From contig NZ_JHEG04000002.1 in NCBI RefSeq assembly GCF_000760695.4, positions 372,001 through 436,000 on the forward strand: DNA of 64,000 bases, in the 5' to 3' direction. Under the pieces are notes generated by a model that was not told the DNA's origin, ran no database searches, and saw only the letters and a list, made by a program, of their open reading frames with translations. Source of the stretch: Tolypothrix bouteillei VB521301 (GTDB lineage Bacteria > Cyanobacteriota > Cyanobacteriia > Cyanobacteriales > Nostocaceae). The translations under genes and the position numbers were made by a program. This document shows, piece after piece, positions 24,815 through 33,104 of the stretch; the first letter of the stretch is position 1, and every line of letters begins with the position of its first letter.

Positions 24815-26929
24815 ATGACAAATTTAATACTAATTGTAGATGACGATAATATAATAAGGTTACAAATGCGACAGTTACTACAACAAGTAGGATTTCGAGT
24901 CGCAGAAGCGTCTGATGGCGAGCAAGCATTAGCTGTTTACAAGGAACAACAACCAGATATGGTGCTGTTAGACGCTATGATGCCAGTTATGGATGGCTTT
25001 ACCTGCTGTAGCCAATTACAAGCACTTCCTGGTGGTGCAACAACACCCATATTAATGATTACTGGTCTTTACGACCAAGTATCCGTAGATAAAGCTTTTG
25101 CTGCAGGTGCCACTGATTACATTACCAAACCAATTCAATGGCAGGTTTTGCGTCAGCGAGTGCGCCGCATATTGGCAGCCCGCCGTGCCATGCAAGAATT
25201 GGAAGTCTATGCCAATCGTCAGGCGCTGGTAGCAGAACTCAGTCAAATGGCATTAGCTGGGTTGAATTTGACTGCATTGATGCAAAAAACTGTAGCTCTT
25301 GTTTCCCGCAGCCTTGAGGTTGAGTATTGTCATATTTTGGAACTTTTGCCAGATGGTAATACCTTACAAGTAGTGGCAGGATCTAGCTGGCATTCAGAAC
25401 TTGTAGGACAAGCCAAGGTGAGTGCTCGAAGTGATTCTCAAGCCGGATATACCCTGCGTTCTCAAGAACCGACCATTGTTAACAATTTCCTTACGGAAAC
25501 ACGCTTTGGAAAACCACAACTATTACAGGACGACTCTATAGTCAGTAGTGTGTCATTGCTTATTCACGGTAAAGAGCGTCCTTTTGGAGTTTTGGAAGGT
25601 TACACAACAAGAACCCGCACTTTTAGCAAAGAAGACATTTACTTCTTGCAAGCTGTGACTAATGTGCTGGCAACTGCTATTGAACGCCAGAAAGTTGAAG
25701 ATGTCCTCAGAGGAAACGAACAGCGATCGCAATTATTTTCCGACATTACGCTGAAAATTCGTCAGTCTTTACAAATTGATGAAATTCTTCAAACGAGTGT
25801 TACAGAAGTCCAAGATTTGTTGCAAGCAGACCGCGTCCTCATTTTTCGATTGCTGTCTGATGGTACGGGAGTTATCGTGCAAGAAGCTGTTGTACCCGGA
25901 TTTCTGAAAGTTCTCGGACACAATTTGGAAGATCCCTGCTTTAATGAGGATTACGTTCAACAATACCGTCTCGGACGCATTAGTTCTGTCAGCAACATTG
26001 AACAAGCAAACATCGCACCTTGCTACTTAGAATTTTTACAAAAATTAGGTGTCAAAGCTAACTTAATTGTACCGATTCTTTTAAAGAATAAACTGTGGGG
26101 ATTGCTCATTGCTCATCAATGCGCTCATCCTCGAGAATGGACGAGTTGGGAAACCGAACTTTTAAAACAGTTAGCAGATCAAATAGGAATTGCTCTAGCT
26201 CAAGCCCAGCTTTTAGAACAGGAAACTCGTCAAAGACAAGAACTGGCTCGTTCTAATGAGGAACTGCAACAATTTGCCTTTATTGCTTCTCACGATCTGC
26301 AAGAACCACTGCGTAAGATAAAAACCTTTGGAGAACGGTTGAAAGCAACTTGTAATGATGCATTGACCGAACAGGGGCAAGATTATTTAGAACGGATGCA
26401 AAATGCAACCCACAGGATGCAAGCTTTAATCGAAGATTTACTGACGCTTTCACGAGTTACAACTAGGGCAAAACCTTTTGAGCGACTGGATCTTGCTCAA
26501 GTAACGCAAGAGGTGTTATCCGATTTAGAAATACGTATCCTACAAACACAAGCGCTTGTAGAGTTAGGGGATTTACCCACCGTTCATGCAGATCCGCTAC
26601 AAATGCGCCAGTTGCTTCAAAACCTTATTGGCAACGCTTTAAAATTTCACCGCAAAGGCATTTCACCTATTGTCAAAATTTACGCTCAACAAGATACTGC
26701 CGGACACGACCAACTTATTATTGAAGATAACGGTATTGGCTTTGACGAAAAGTATCTTGACCGAATTTTCAACGTTTTTCAACGTTTGCACGGACGTAAC
26801 GAATATGAAGGAACGGGTATGGGCTTAGCCATTGCTCGCAAAATAGTAGAACGTCACGGTTGGAGTATCACTGCATACAGCCAATTAGGTCAAGGCTCGA
26901 AATTTATCGTTTCGCTCGCTTTTCATTGA
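24815..26929 (+). CDS. REC-GAF-GAF histidine kinase of phytochrome type
   Basis: About 704 residues. An N-terminal receiver ('LIVDDDNIIR', acceptor 'VLLDAMMP') precedes two GAF domains and a kinase with H-box 'FIASHDLQEPLRKI', the form found in cyanobacterial phytochromes such as Cph1, and HATPase 'NLIGNALKFH', 'DNGIGFDEKY', 'GTGMGLAIAR'. The second GAF resembles cyanobacteriochrome GAFs: it has 'EDPCF', matching the DXCF pattern, and Cys-Tyr in 'APCYLEFL' where bilin-binding domains have Cys-His. An Rcp-like response regulator follows 110 bases downstream. The ATG at 24815 is preferred to 24788 because the receiver begins there. Confidence 0.85.
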   Translation: MTNLILIVDDDNIIRLQMRQLLQQVGFRVAEASDGEQALAVYKEQQPDMVLLDAMMPVMDGFTCCSQLQALPGGATTPILMITGLYDQVSVDKAFAAGATDYITKPIQWQVLRQRVRRILAARRAMQELEVYANRQALVAELSQMALAGLNLTALMQKTVALVSRSLEVEYCHILELLPDGNTLQVVAGSSWHSELVGQAKVSARSDSQAGYTLRSQEPTIVNNFLTETRFGKPQLLQDDSIVSSVSLLIHGKERPFGVLEGYTTRTRTFSKEDIYFLQAVTNVLATAIERQKVEDVLRGNEQRSQLFSDITLKIRQSLQIDEILQTSVTEVQDLLQADRVLIFRLLSDGTGVIVQEAVVPGFLKVLGHNLEDPCFNEDYVQQYRLGRISSVSNIEQANIAPCYLEFLQKLGVKANLIVPILLKNKLWGLLIAHQCAHPREWTSWETELLKQLADQIGIALAQAQLLEQETRQRQELARSNEELQQFAFIASHDLQEPLRKIKTFGERLKATCNDALTEQGQDYLERMQNATHRMQALIEDLLTLSRVTTRAKPFERLDLAQVTQEVLSDLEIRILQTQALVELGDLPTVHADPLQMRQLLQNLIGNALKFHRKGISPIVKIYAQQDTAGHDQLIIEDNGIGFDEKYLDRIFNVFQRLHGRNEYEGTGMGLAIARKIVERHGWSITAYSQLGQGSKFIVSLAFH

Positions 26930-27038
26930 TAAGGTTTATCATACTTCCATAGGTGTAAAAAGATGACAACCTAAATCCTCTATTGGTTGTATTTTGACGG
27001 TCGATTAACAATAAACCCTCAAAAGGAGAGAATATAGA

Positions 27039-27485
27039 GTGAAAGGTCGGCATACAACCATCACAATTTTGATGGCTGAAGATGATGAGGACGATCGTAT
27101 GTTAGTTCGTGAGGCATTGACAGAAAGTCGATTGACTCATGAATTGCATATTGTCACTGATGGGGAAGAGTTAATGGATTATCTCCAGTGGCGTGGTAAG
27201 TACGCCGATAAAAATATTGCACCCCGTCCGGGTTTAATTTTGCTAGATTTAAATATGCCTAAAAAAGATGGTCGTGAAGCTCTCAAAGAAATTAAAGCTG
27301 ATACTCAACTCAGAAAAATTCCGATTGTTGTGCTGACGACCTCTAGGGCAGAGGAAGATATTCACAGTACTTACGATTTGGGTGCGAATTCGTTCATTAT
27401 CAAACCGACGACTTTTGCATCTTTGGTTGAGGTGATGAGGACAATAGGAAAATACTGGTTTGACATCGTAGAACTGCCACTATAA
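27039..27485 (+). CDS. Rcp-type single-domain response regulator
   Basis: 148 residues, a stand-alone receiver of the Rcp1 class that partners phytochrome-type kinases. It has the acidic cluster 'MAEDDEDDRMLV', the extended alpha1-beta2 loop 'YLQWRGKYADKNIAPRPGLI', phospho-acceptor Asp in 'LLDLNMPKKDG', Thr in 'VLTTSRAEED' and Lys in 'IIKPTTF'. No output domain. Translation starts at GTG 27039 after AAGGAGAG. The genes on both sides are kinases: the phytochrome-type kinase 110 bases upstream and the hybrid kinase 17 bases downstream. So it probably belongs to one phosphorelay transcript. Confidence 0.93.
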   Translation: MKGRHTTITILMAEDDEDDRMLVREALTESRLTHELHIVTDGEELMDYLQWRGKYADKNIAPRPGLILLDLNMPKKDGREALKEIKADTQLRKIPIVVLTTSRAEEDIHSTYDLGANSFIIKPTTFASLVEVMRTIGKYWFDIVELPL

Positions 27486-27502
27486 AAAAGGAAGGCAGAT
27501 AA

Positions 27503-29395
27503 ATGAAGCAAATTCCCATAAAAGTTCTTCTTGTTGATGATGACGAAGATGATTACACGTTAACTCGTGATTGGTTTCGAGAATTCCAACTTTGCCACTG
27601 TAAGTTGGAATGGGTAAGCAATTATGAGTCAGCAAAGGAGGTAATAACAGCACATCAACATGATATTTATCTTGTTGATTACCGTTTGGGAGCGCAAAAT
27701 GGTTTAGATCTGTTGCGCGAAGTTATATGTTTGGGCTGTTCTTCCCCAATTATTCTACTGACAGGTAAAGGAGACAGGGAAATAGACATTGAGGCTATGA
27801 AAGCAGGTGCAGCGGATTACTTAGAAAAAGGTCAATTGACTGCGCCTCTGCTCGAACGAGCTATCCGCTATGCTTTTGAACGGAAAAGGGCGGAATTAAA
27901 AATACGCGAACAGGCAGCTTTATTGGATGTTGCCACAGACGCAATTTTTGTATGTGATTTAGAAAATAAAATTTTATTTTGGAATAAAGCAGCTGAGAAT
28001 CTTTATGCTTTGCGAGCCACTGAGGCGATTGGTAAGAAAACTTTAGAACTGTGGGAAGAAAAAGATAGAGCCCAAGTACAAGTTGCTATTAATACTTTAA
28101 TGAATAACGGTTCTTGGGAAGGAGAGTTACATCAAAAAACCAAGTTAGGCAAACAAATTATTGTCGAGAGTCGCTGGACGCTAGTACAAGAGTTTGATAA
28201 AAAACCACAAACTATCCTGGTTGTTAATACTGATATTACAGAAAAAAAAGAATTAGAAACACAATTTTTCCGTGCCCAGCGTTTGGAGAGTATTGGGACT
28301 TTGGCAGGCGGTATTGCTCATGACCTGAACAATGTTCTTGCGCCTATTTTGATGACCGCGCAGCTTCTGGAGTCACAACTTCACGATGAACGCAGTAAGC
28401 GGCTATTACCTATTTTGATATCTAATGCCAAACGCGGAGCCAATTTAGTTAAGCAAGTGCTTTCTTTTACTCGCGGTATAGAAGGCGAGCGTACTCTTTT
28501 GCAATTAACTCACTTAATAAGAGAAATCCAGCAAGTTGTAAAAGAAACATTTCCCAAATCTATTGAGTTTTCTTGTCAAGCACCACAAAATCTCTGGGCT
28601 GTTTCTGCAGACCCAACGCAACTACACCAAGTCTTAATGAATTTATGCGTGAACGCTCGCGATGCCATGCCCAATGGAGGTTCCCTCGTCATTTCTGCTG
28701 AGAATCTTTTTATTGATGAGAATTACGCGAGAATGCACATAGATGCTCGTGTTGGGCGTTTTGTTATCATTTCTGTTACAGATAGTGGAATTGGTATCCC
28801 AACCGAGATTGTAGACCGCATTTTTGAACCATTTTTTACCACTAAAGAAATTGGGAAAGGTACCGGTCTCGGTCTTTCTACAGTACTTGGTATCGTCAAA
28901 AGTCACAATGGCTTTATCAACGTATACAGTGAAGAAGGCAAAGGCAGCGAGTTTAAAGTGTATTTACCAGCACAAGAAGCCATAGAACCTCTCGAAGACC
29001 GAGAAATGGATTTCCCAAGCGGTAATGGAGAATTGATATTGGTTGTAGATGACGAAGATTCAATTCGAGATATTACCAAAACATCCTTGGAGAGTAATAA
29101 TTATAAAGTGCTCTTGGCGGGTGATGGCATTGAAGCAATTGCCCTTTATGCCGAGTATCGAGATAAAATATCTCTTGTTTTGACAGATATGATCATGCCG
29201 TCCATGGATGGGTTGACAACCGTTCGCACGCTCCAAAAGATTAATCCACAAGTGAAGATTATTGCCGTTAGCGGGCTTGCTTCCACTGAAAAAATCAATG
29301 CCATTACAGAAGTAGGGGTGAAAGCTTTTTTACCCAAACCCTATACAGCAAAGCAACTTTTATTAAGTATTAAAGAGCTAATAGCTGATGGCTAA
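27503..29395 (+). CDS. REC-PAS hybrid histidine kinase with C-terminal receiver
   Basis: 630 residues. Order: receiver (1-125; '[13 protein letters not shown]', acceptor in '[12 protein letters not shown]'), PAS (about 135-255), HisKA ('[14 protein letters not shown]'), HATPase_c ('[13 protein letters not shown]', 'DSGIGIPTE', 'GTGLGLSTV') and a second receiver ('[10 protein letters not shown]', acceptor in 'LTDMIMP'). The segment from PAS to the end is a paralogue of the kinase at 21755, sharing 'RGIEG(D/E)RT' and 'KSI' patterns throughout. It starts 17 bases after the Rcp-like regulator with AAGGAAGG upstream, so the two are co-transcribed. Soluble. Confidence 0.9.
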   Translation: MKQIPIKVLLVDDDEDDYTLTRDWFREFQLCHCKLEWVSNYESAKEVITAHQHDIYLVDYRLGAQNGLDLLREVICLGCSSPIILLTGKGDREIDIEAMKAGAADYLEKGQLTAPLLERAIRYAFERKRAELKIREQAALLDVATDAIFVCDLENKILFWNKAAENLYALRATEAIGKKTLELWEEKDRAQVQVAINTLMNNGSWEGELHQKTKLGKQIIVESRWTLVQEFDKKPQTILVVNTDITEKKELETQFFRAQRLESIGTLAGGIAHDLNNVLAPILMTAQLLESQLHDERSKRLLPILISNAKRGANLVKQVLSFTRGIEGERTLLQLTHLIREIQQVVKETFPKSIEFSCQAPQNLWAVSADPTQLHQVLMNLCVNARDAMPNGGSLVISAENLFIDENYARMHIDARVGRFVIISVTDSGIGIPTEIVDRIFEPFFTTKEIGKGTGLGLSTVLGIVKSHNGFINVYSEEGKGSEFKVYLPAQEAIEPLEDREMDFPSGNGELILVVDDEDSIRDITKTSLESNNYKVLLAGDGIEAIALYAEYRDKISLVLTDMIMPSMDGLTTVRTLQKINPQVKIIAVSGLASTEKINAITEVGVKAFLPKPYTAKQLLLSIKELIADG

Positions 29396-29530
29396 TGGGT
29401 AATAGCTAATTGTTCAGAACTACCATTAGTAGATAGTAGTAGGTAGGGAAGACAACCCACCACATTAAGGAGTATCGCCATTTTGTAAAAATACCTACTA
29501 TTAGCCATGAACAATTAGCCATTAGCAATT
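29384..29530. repeat. Inverted repeats built of GGCTAAT-type heptamers
   Basis: GCTAATTGTTC (29405-29415) is mirrored by GAACAATTAGC (29509-29519), and an AGTAGTAGGTA-like segment near 29430-29445 pairs with TACCTACT near 29493-29500. Flanking copies of TGGCTAAT/ATTAGCCA complete a long imperfect stem. It lies just after the hybrid kinase stop and may terminate the signalling operon. Confidence 0.6.
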
Positions 29531-29542
29531 TCTTAAGTAATT

Positions 29543-29932
29543 ATGACTCATCAACGTTCTGAAATTTTAGCGGTGAATGACGCTTTCTATCGAGCATTTG
29601 AAAAAAAAGATATTGAAGCTATGGGCGTAGTTTGGTCGCAAGGAACTGGTAGCGTTTGCGTTCACCCCGGCTGGAATGTATTAAATGGTTGGAAAGATAT
29701 TCGGAATTCCTGGGTAAAAATCTTTAACAATACTGCTTATGTTGAGATTGATACTGACATCATGACCGTAGAAGTTCGCGAGAATATTGCTTATGTTGTT
29801 TTGATGGAAAATGTTCTTCAAATTACTAATGGAAGAAAACTGAAAGCTCAATCTATAGCAACAAATGTATTTGAGCTTCTCGGTGGTAAGTGGTACCTAG
29901 TTCACCACCACGCAAGCCCAGTTATGCGCTAA
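29543..29932 (+). CDS. NTF2-like / SnoaL-type protein (DUF4440-like)
   Basis: 129 residues forming one NTF2-like cone domain: 'ILAVNDAFYRAFEKKDIEAM' at the start, 'VWSQGTGSVCVHPGW' and 'LNGWKDIRNSW', then strand-rich C-terminus ending 'YLVHHHASPV'. This group (SnoaL_3/DUF4440) includes ligand-binding and ketosteroid-isomerase-like proteins, mostly of unknown substrate. The terminal 'HHHASP' motif is typical of the cyanobacterial and plant members. Alone on its transcript, between inverted repeats and pyrR. Confidence 0.85.
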   Translation: MTHQRSEILAVNDAFYRAFEKKDIEAMGVVWSQGTGSVCVHPGWNVLNGWKDIRNSWVKIFNNTAYVEIDTDIMTVEVRENIAYVVLMENVLQITNGRKLKAQSIATNVFELLGGKWYLVHHHASPVMR

Positions 29933-30006
29933 GGAGATTGGGGGATAGTGGAAAGACGGTTCTACCTTCTCCCTTGGCTACCTTGTCTACCCCCTCTCCC
30001 TTGTTT

Positions 30007-30555
30007 TTAATCTCCAATCAGCTCCACACCATCTCGTCCATCGAGTTCTTGTAAGAAAACTTTAACAATTTCATCTTTCGCCGTGGGCAATTGCTTCCCA
30101 ACAAAATCTGGATGAATTGGTACTTCACGATGACCTCTATCCACTAGCACTGCTAGACGAATTGACTCGGGTCTACCATATTCATTGACGGCATTCAAAG
30201 CAGCACGAATTGTCCGCCCTTTATAAATAACATCATCTACAAGAACAACTGTTTTTCCTGTAAGGTCAAAAGGAATATAAGTTTTGACGGGTGTCCGCAA
30301 CCCTATGCGATCGAGATCGTCACGATAAAATGTAATGTCTAATGCTCCTACTTCTGGTGATACACCTTCAAGCGCCTCAATTTGACGTGCTAGCATGTGA
30401 GCTAATGGCACGCCTCTAGTATAAATACCTATTAAAGCCAATTGGGATATGGTTGGCGTTTTTTCGACAATTTGAGAAGCAAGGCGATTGGCAGTACGGC
30501 GGAGTTCCTGTGGTGAGAGAATTTCAACAACTTTGGCTTGAGTAGATAAAACCAT
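30007..30555 (-). CDS. pyrR: PyrR bifunctional pyrimidine regulator / uracil phosphoribosyltransferase
   Basis: 182 residues with the type I phosphoribosyltransferase fold. The PRPP-binding loop is '[18 protein letters not shown]' (about 106-123), preceded by '[10 protein letters not shown]' and the opening '[14 protein letters not shown]'. In Bacillus PyrR binds pyr mRNA to attenuate transcription and has some UPRTase activity; in cyanobacteria the RNA-binding role is not established to me. The pyr genes are not adjacent. cbiB follows upstream with 160 bases between, so separate promoters are likely. Confidence 0.95.
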   Translation of the reverse strand: MVLSTQAKVVEILSPQELRRTANRLASQIVEKTPTISQLALIGIYTRGVPLAHMLARQIEALEGVSPEVGALDITFYRDDLDRIGLRTPVKTYIPFDLTGKTVVLVDDVIYKGRTIRAALNAVNEYGRPESIRLAVLVDRGHREVPIHPDFVGKQLPTAKDEIVKVFLQELDGRDGVELIGD

Positions 30556-30716
30556 AGATTGATACCCTGAACATAGTAGAGTAAGGGGTCAGGAATCAGG
30601 CGTTGTGAATAAAGGAGTTACGGAAAACTCCTCACTCTTCACGGCTCACTCCTCACTTTTAGTTATTCCCTATATTCATAATTACCTGTTTTTCCCTGGG
30701 GTGGGTACTGCTCTCG

Positions 30717-31709
30717 TTACAATTGTGGCATCAACTTTTGGGCTGAGGTTGTAATTGTCATTGCTGCGACACAAGCTATACCCAACCAAAGCAAAAAACA
30801 CAAGCGGGTGAGTTGTAGGGCGTGATGGATAGAACTTGCGGTAATAGGATTCTTAGCGTCTCCAAGTAAGGGTTTGTGCTTTGCAATGCCACGATACCAA
30901 TTAGTTCCTCCTACCTGCACGCCCAAAATAGCAGCGTAAGCGCATTCGCTCCAACCAGAGTTGGGACTCGGATCGGCGATCGCATCTCGACGGCAAATTT
31001 GCCAAACGTACAAAGGTTTCCCTGAAACAAATGCAAGAGTTAATACTGTTAAACGACACGGAATCCAAGTTAAGCAATCTTCTACACGAGCACTAAACCA
31101 TCCCAAATATGTATATGGGGCTTCTCGATAACCTACCATTGAATCAAGTGTGCTACTCGCTTTGTATGCTAAAGCAAGGGGAACAGGACCTACAATTGGC
31201 ACAAATACACCGACAATTGCATAGAAAAGAGGAGCCATGACTCCATCTGTTGCATTTTCTGTTACCGTTTCTAGAATAGCTCGCAATATTTCCGATTCTG
31301 TCAATTTATCGGTATCTCGTCCAACATAGTTACTTAAAAGAATGCGTGCTTGAGACAAATTTCCTGTTGTTAAAGCTTGTAAAACTGTTTGAGCAGCATC
31401 TCTCAAACTTCTACCTGCAAAACAGCTTGCTAACAGCAAACACTCCAATGTTATTCCTAAAAGTGGATGCAATAATTTAGTCACTAGAATAAGGAAGTAC
31501 CCAATAATGCCACTACCAATTATTAAGATGATACCGATCGCAACTCCTGCTATGCGTTGTGTCAGAGTATCGTGACAATAAGTTAAAGCTAATTTCGTGA
31601 ATCGAGAAATTATCCACCCCATAACTTGGACTGGATGTGGCCAACCCCAAGGATCGCCAATCAAATAATCTATAGTAGCAGCGATGAGGAGAATAACAGC
31701 AGAGGTCAT
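30717..31709 (-). CDS. cbiB: Adenosylcobinamide-phosphate synthase CbiB/CobD
   Basis: 330 residues, polytopic membrane protein. It attaches (R)-1-amino-2-propanol (or its phosphate) to adenosylcobyric acid in cobalamin synthesis. Recognised by the opening 'IDYLIGDPWGWPHPVQVMG', 'YVGRDTDKLTESEILRA' near 128-145, 'ENATDGVMAPLFYA' near 150, and 'LDSMVGYREAPYTYLGWFSAR' near 187 (its first residues are diagnostic). It is transcribed in the same direction as the Rrf2 gene upstream, with a heptamer repeat hairpin between them. No other cob gene is in the window. Confidence 0.95.
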   Translation of the reverse strand: MTSAVILLIAATIDYLIGDPWGWPHPVQVMGWIISRFTKLALTYCHDTLTQRIAGVAIGIILIIGSGIIGYFLILVTKLLHPLLGITLECLLLASCFAGRSLRDAAQTVLQALTTGNLSQARILLSNYVGRDTDKLTESEILRAILETVTENATDGVMAPLFYAIVGVFVPIVGPVPLALAYKASSTLDSMVGYREAPYTYLGWFSARVEDCLTWIPCRLTVLTLAFVSGKPLYVWQICRRDAIADPSPNSGWSECAYAAILGVQVGGTNWYRGIAKHKPLLGDAKNPITASSIHHALQLTRLCFLLWLGIACVAAMTITTSAQKLMPQL

Positions 31710-31719
31710 TTATGATGAG

Positions 31720-31783
31720 TTAGTAGTTAGTAGTTAGTCGCGAGCGGTCATTTGCCACTAACCACTAACCACTAACCACTAAC
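31720..31783. repeat. Opposed heptamer repeats (AGTTAGT)3 and (CCACTAA)4
   Basis: AGTTAGT occurs three times at about 31719-31739, and CCACTAA four times in tandem at 31755-31782. The two blocks are near reverse complements and can form an imperfect stem of about 20 pairs. Such heptamers are the short tandemly repeated repetitive sequences of heterocystous cyanobacteria. The hairpin lies between cbiB and the Rrf2 gene and could act as terminator. Confidence 0.8.
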
Positions 31784-31791
31784 ATCTATAA

Positions 31792-32244
31792 TTAAACAAT
31801 AAAACTAGCTTCTTCGCCAAGAGAAGCTTGCCAACTACGAGCATCATAATAAAGATCTGCCAGAGTAATACTGTATATCGCTTCTTTCAGTTTTTGGTGC
31901 AATCTCTTCCACAGGGTGTGGGTTACCCAATCTTCTGCTTGTGTTGGAGAAGCTTGGTGATGGGGTAAAGGTTCAATTGTTTCACCGACTGCTTCTAAAA
32001 TTTCTCCCAAAGAAATTTGTGAGGGCGATCGCGCAAGTTGGTAACCTCCGATGCTGCCGCGAATGGATTTTACCAATCCAGCACGACGCATTTCTATTAG
32101 TAGTTTCTCCAAATAAGGCGCTGGGATATCTTGACGTGCGGCTATGACTTTAGTTGATACAGGGCCATATTTTGGCTGTAAGCTTAAATCGAGCAATGCT
32201 TTTACACTATAGTGTCCTCTGGTCGTTAGTTTCATTTCAGTCAT
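31792..32244 (-). CDS. Rrf2 family transcriptional regulator
   Basis: 150 residues. The N-terminal winged helix 'MKLTTRGHYSVKALLDLSL' and 'PAPYLEKLLIEMRRAGLVKS' with 'GSIGGYQLAR' wing is the Rrf2/IscR signature. The three cysteines that hold the Fe-S cluster in IscR and NsrR are absent (the protein has no Cys), so it should not sense through a cluster. Starts at MTEMKLT (32244) or at the internal Met (32235), which fits the family better. Targets unknown; the cyanobacterial members near cysteine-synthesis or isc-type genes are known, but no such gene is here. Confidence 0.88.
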   Translation of the reverse strand: MTEMKLTTRGHYSVKALLDLSLQPKYGPVSTKVIAARQDIPAPYLEKLLIEMRRAGLVKSIRGSIGGYQLARSPSQISLGEILEAVGETIEPLPHHQASPTQAEDWVTHTLWKRLHQKLKEAIYSITLADLYYDARSWQASLGEEASFIV

Positions 32245-32624
32245 TTGTCAAAAGGTTATTGGTCAAAAGGTCACTGGTGATGTACAAAGGACAAAAGACT
32301 AAAGTTCAGTTTTGCTTATCATTCTGAGTGCCAATTATCGCAATTGCTGCAAGTAGCCAACCCTTGTAGCTTCGTTTAGGAAACTTAAACAAACATGGGG
32401 TGACGTCTTCAAAAACTTAAAAACTATAGCTATCACCATTATGTATCTTCTTTTGACTATATTGTATTGGGAAAATGAAATGCGAGCGCAAAATTTTGCT
32501 CTTAAGATGTAATATACTTAGCTAAGCTAAGAGGAAAATAAAAGGTTTCTGCTCGCATTACCTCAACCTCAGCTAAAATAAAATCGATTAATCCTATTTG
32601 ACCATTCGTTTGTGAATTAAGTTG
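32245..32624. other. Divergent spacer with palindromes upstream of cyAbrB
   Basis: This spacer separates the divergent Rrf2 and AbrB genes. Apart from the palindromes listed at 32488-32531 it shows AT-rich sequence and no gene. Confidence 0.5.
32488..32531 (+). promoter_or_regulatory. Paired palindromes and possible -10 upstream of cyAbrB
   Basis: GCAAAATTTTGC (32488-32499) is a perfect palindrome, and CTTAGC-TAA-GCTAAG (32517-32531) is a second inverted repeat. TAATATACT (32510-32518) between them resembles a -10 element. They lie about 95 to 135 bases before the AbrB start and could be autoregulatory sites. No direct evidence for a binding protein. Confidence 0.35.
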
Positions 32625-33038
32625 ATGGCTAAACAGAAAAAAATTGAACCCCTAGTCGGAGAAGATCTGCTCAGAAAAGTCAAAGAGCTAGAGCACCTCA
32701 GCAAAGAAGAAAAAGCTAAACAATGCGGCTACTACACCGTAACCAAAAACGGTATCGAGCGCGTCAACATGATGAAATTCTTAAATGCCCTAATTGATGC
32801 TGAAGGCATTCAGTTAGATAGTGCTCCTAGTGTAAACGGGCGAGGCGGACGAAGTGCTAGCTATAGAATCAGCGTGCAGTCGAACGGTAACTTATTGATA
32901 GGTTCAGCCTACACAAAACAAATGAATCTCAAGCCTGGAGATGAATTTATCATTACTTTAGGCAAAAAACACATTCGTTTGAGGCAAATAGACTCTGAAG
33001 ACAGAGAAGGTGCTGAGGCAATAGAAGCTTTAGTCTAA
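32625..33038 (+). CDS. cyAbrB family transcriptional regulator
   Basis: 137 residues from the second Met (32625); the first Met at 32622 is immediately before it. The cyanobacterial AbrB-like family is recognised by 'KAKQCGYYTVTKNG' (about 33-46) and the C-terminal AbrB-like DNA-binding segment 'MNLKPGDEFIITLGKKHIRL'. In Anabaena and Synechocystis these regulators control carbon/nitrogen balance, superoxide dismutase, heterocyst genes and hydrogenase. I cannot decide between the cyAbrB1 and cyAbrB2 groups from sequence alone. It is divergent from the Rrf2 gene. Confidence 0.92.
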   Translation: MAKQKKIEPLVGEDLLRKVKELEHLSKEEKAKQCGYYTVTKNGIERVNMMKFLNALIDAEGIQLDSAPSVNGRGGRSASYRISVQSNGNLLIGSAYTKQMNLKPGDEFIITLGKKHIRLRQIDSEDREGAEAIEALV

Positions 33039-33048
33039 AGAGTCCATA

Positions 33049-33104
33049 AAGGATATAAGGATAAGGATGAAGGAAATTGCTTCGTTTCATCCTTATATCC
33101 TTTA
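33049..33104. terminator. Bidirectional hairpin between cyAbrB and ClC
   Basis: AAAGGATATAAGGAT (33049-33063) pairs perfectly with ATCCTTATATCCTTT (33090-33104), with an inner pairing of GGATGAA and TTTCATCC. It lies between two convergent genes and overlaps the last codon of the ClC gene, so it likely ends both transcripts. Confidence 0.6.

Noticed and set aside
31720..31783. CRISPR-like short repeats
   Set aside because: Seven-base units in direct tandem without spacers are heptamer repeats, not CRISPR.
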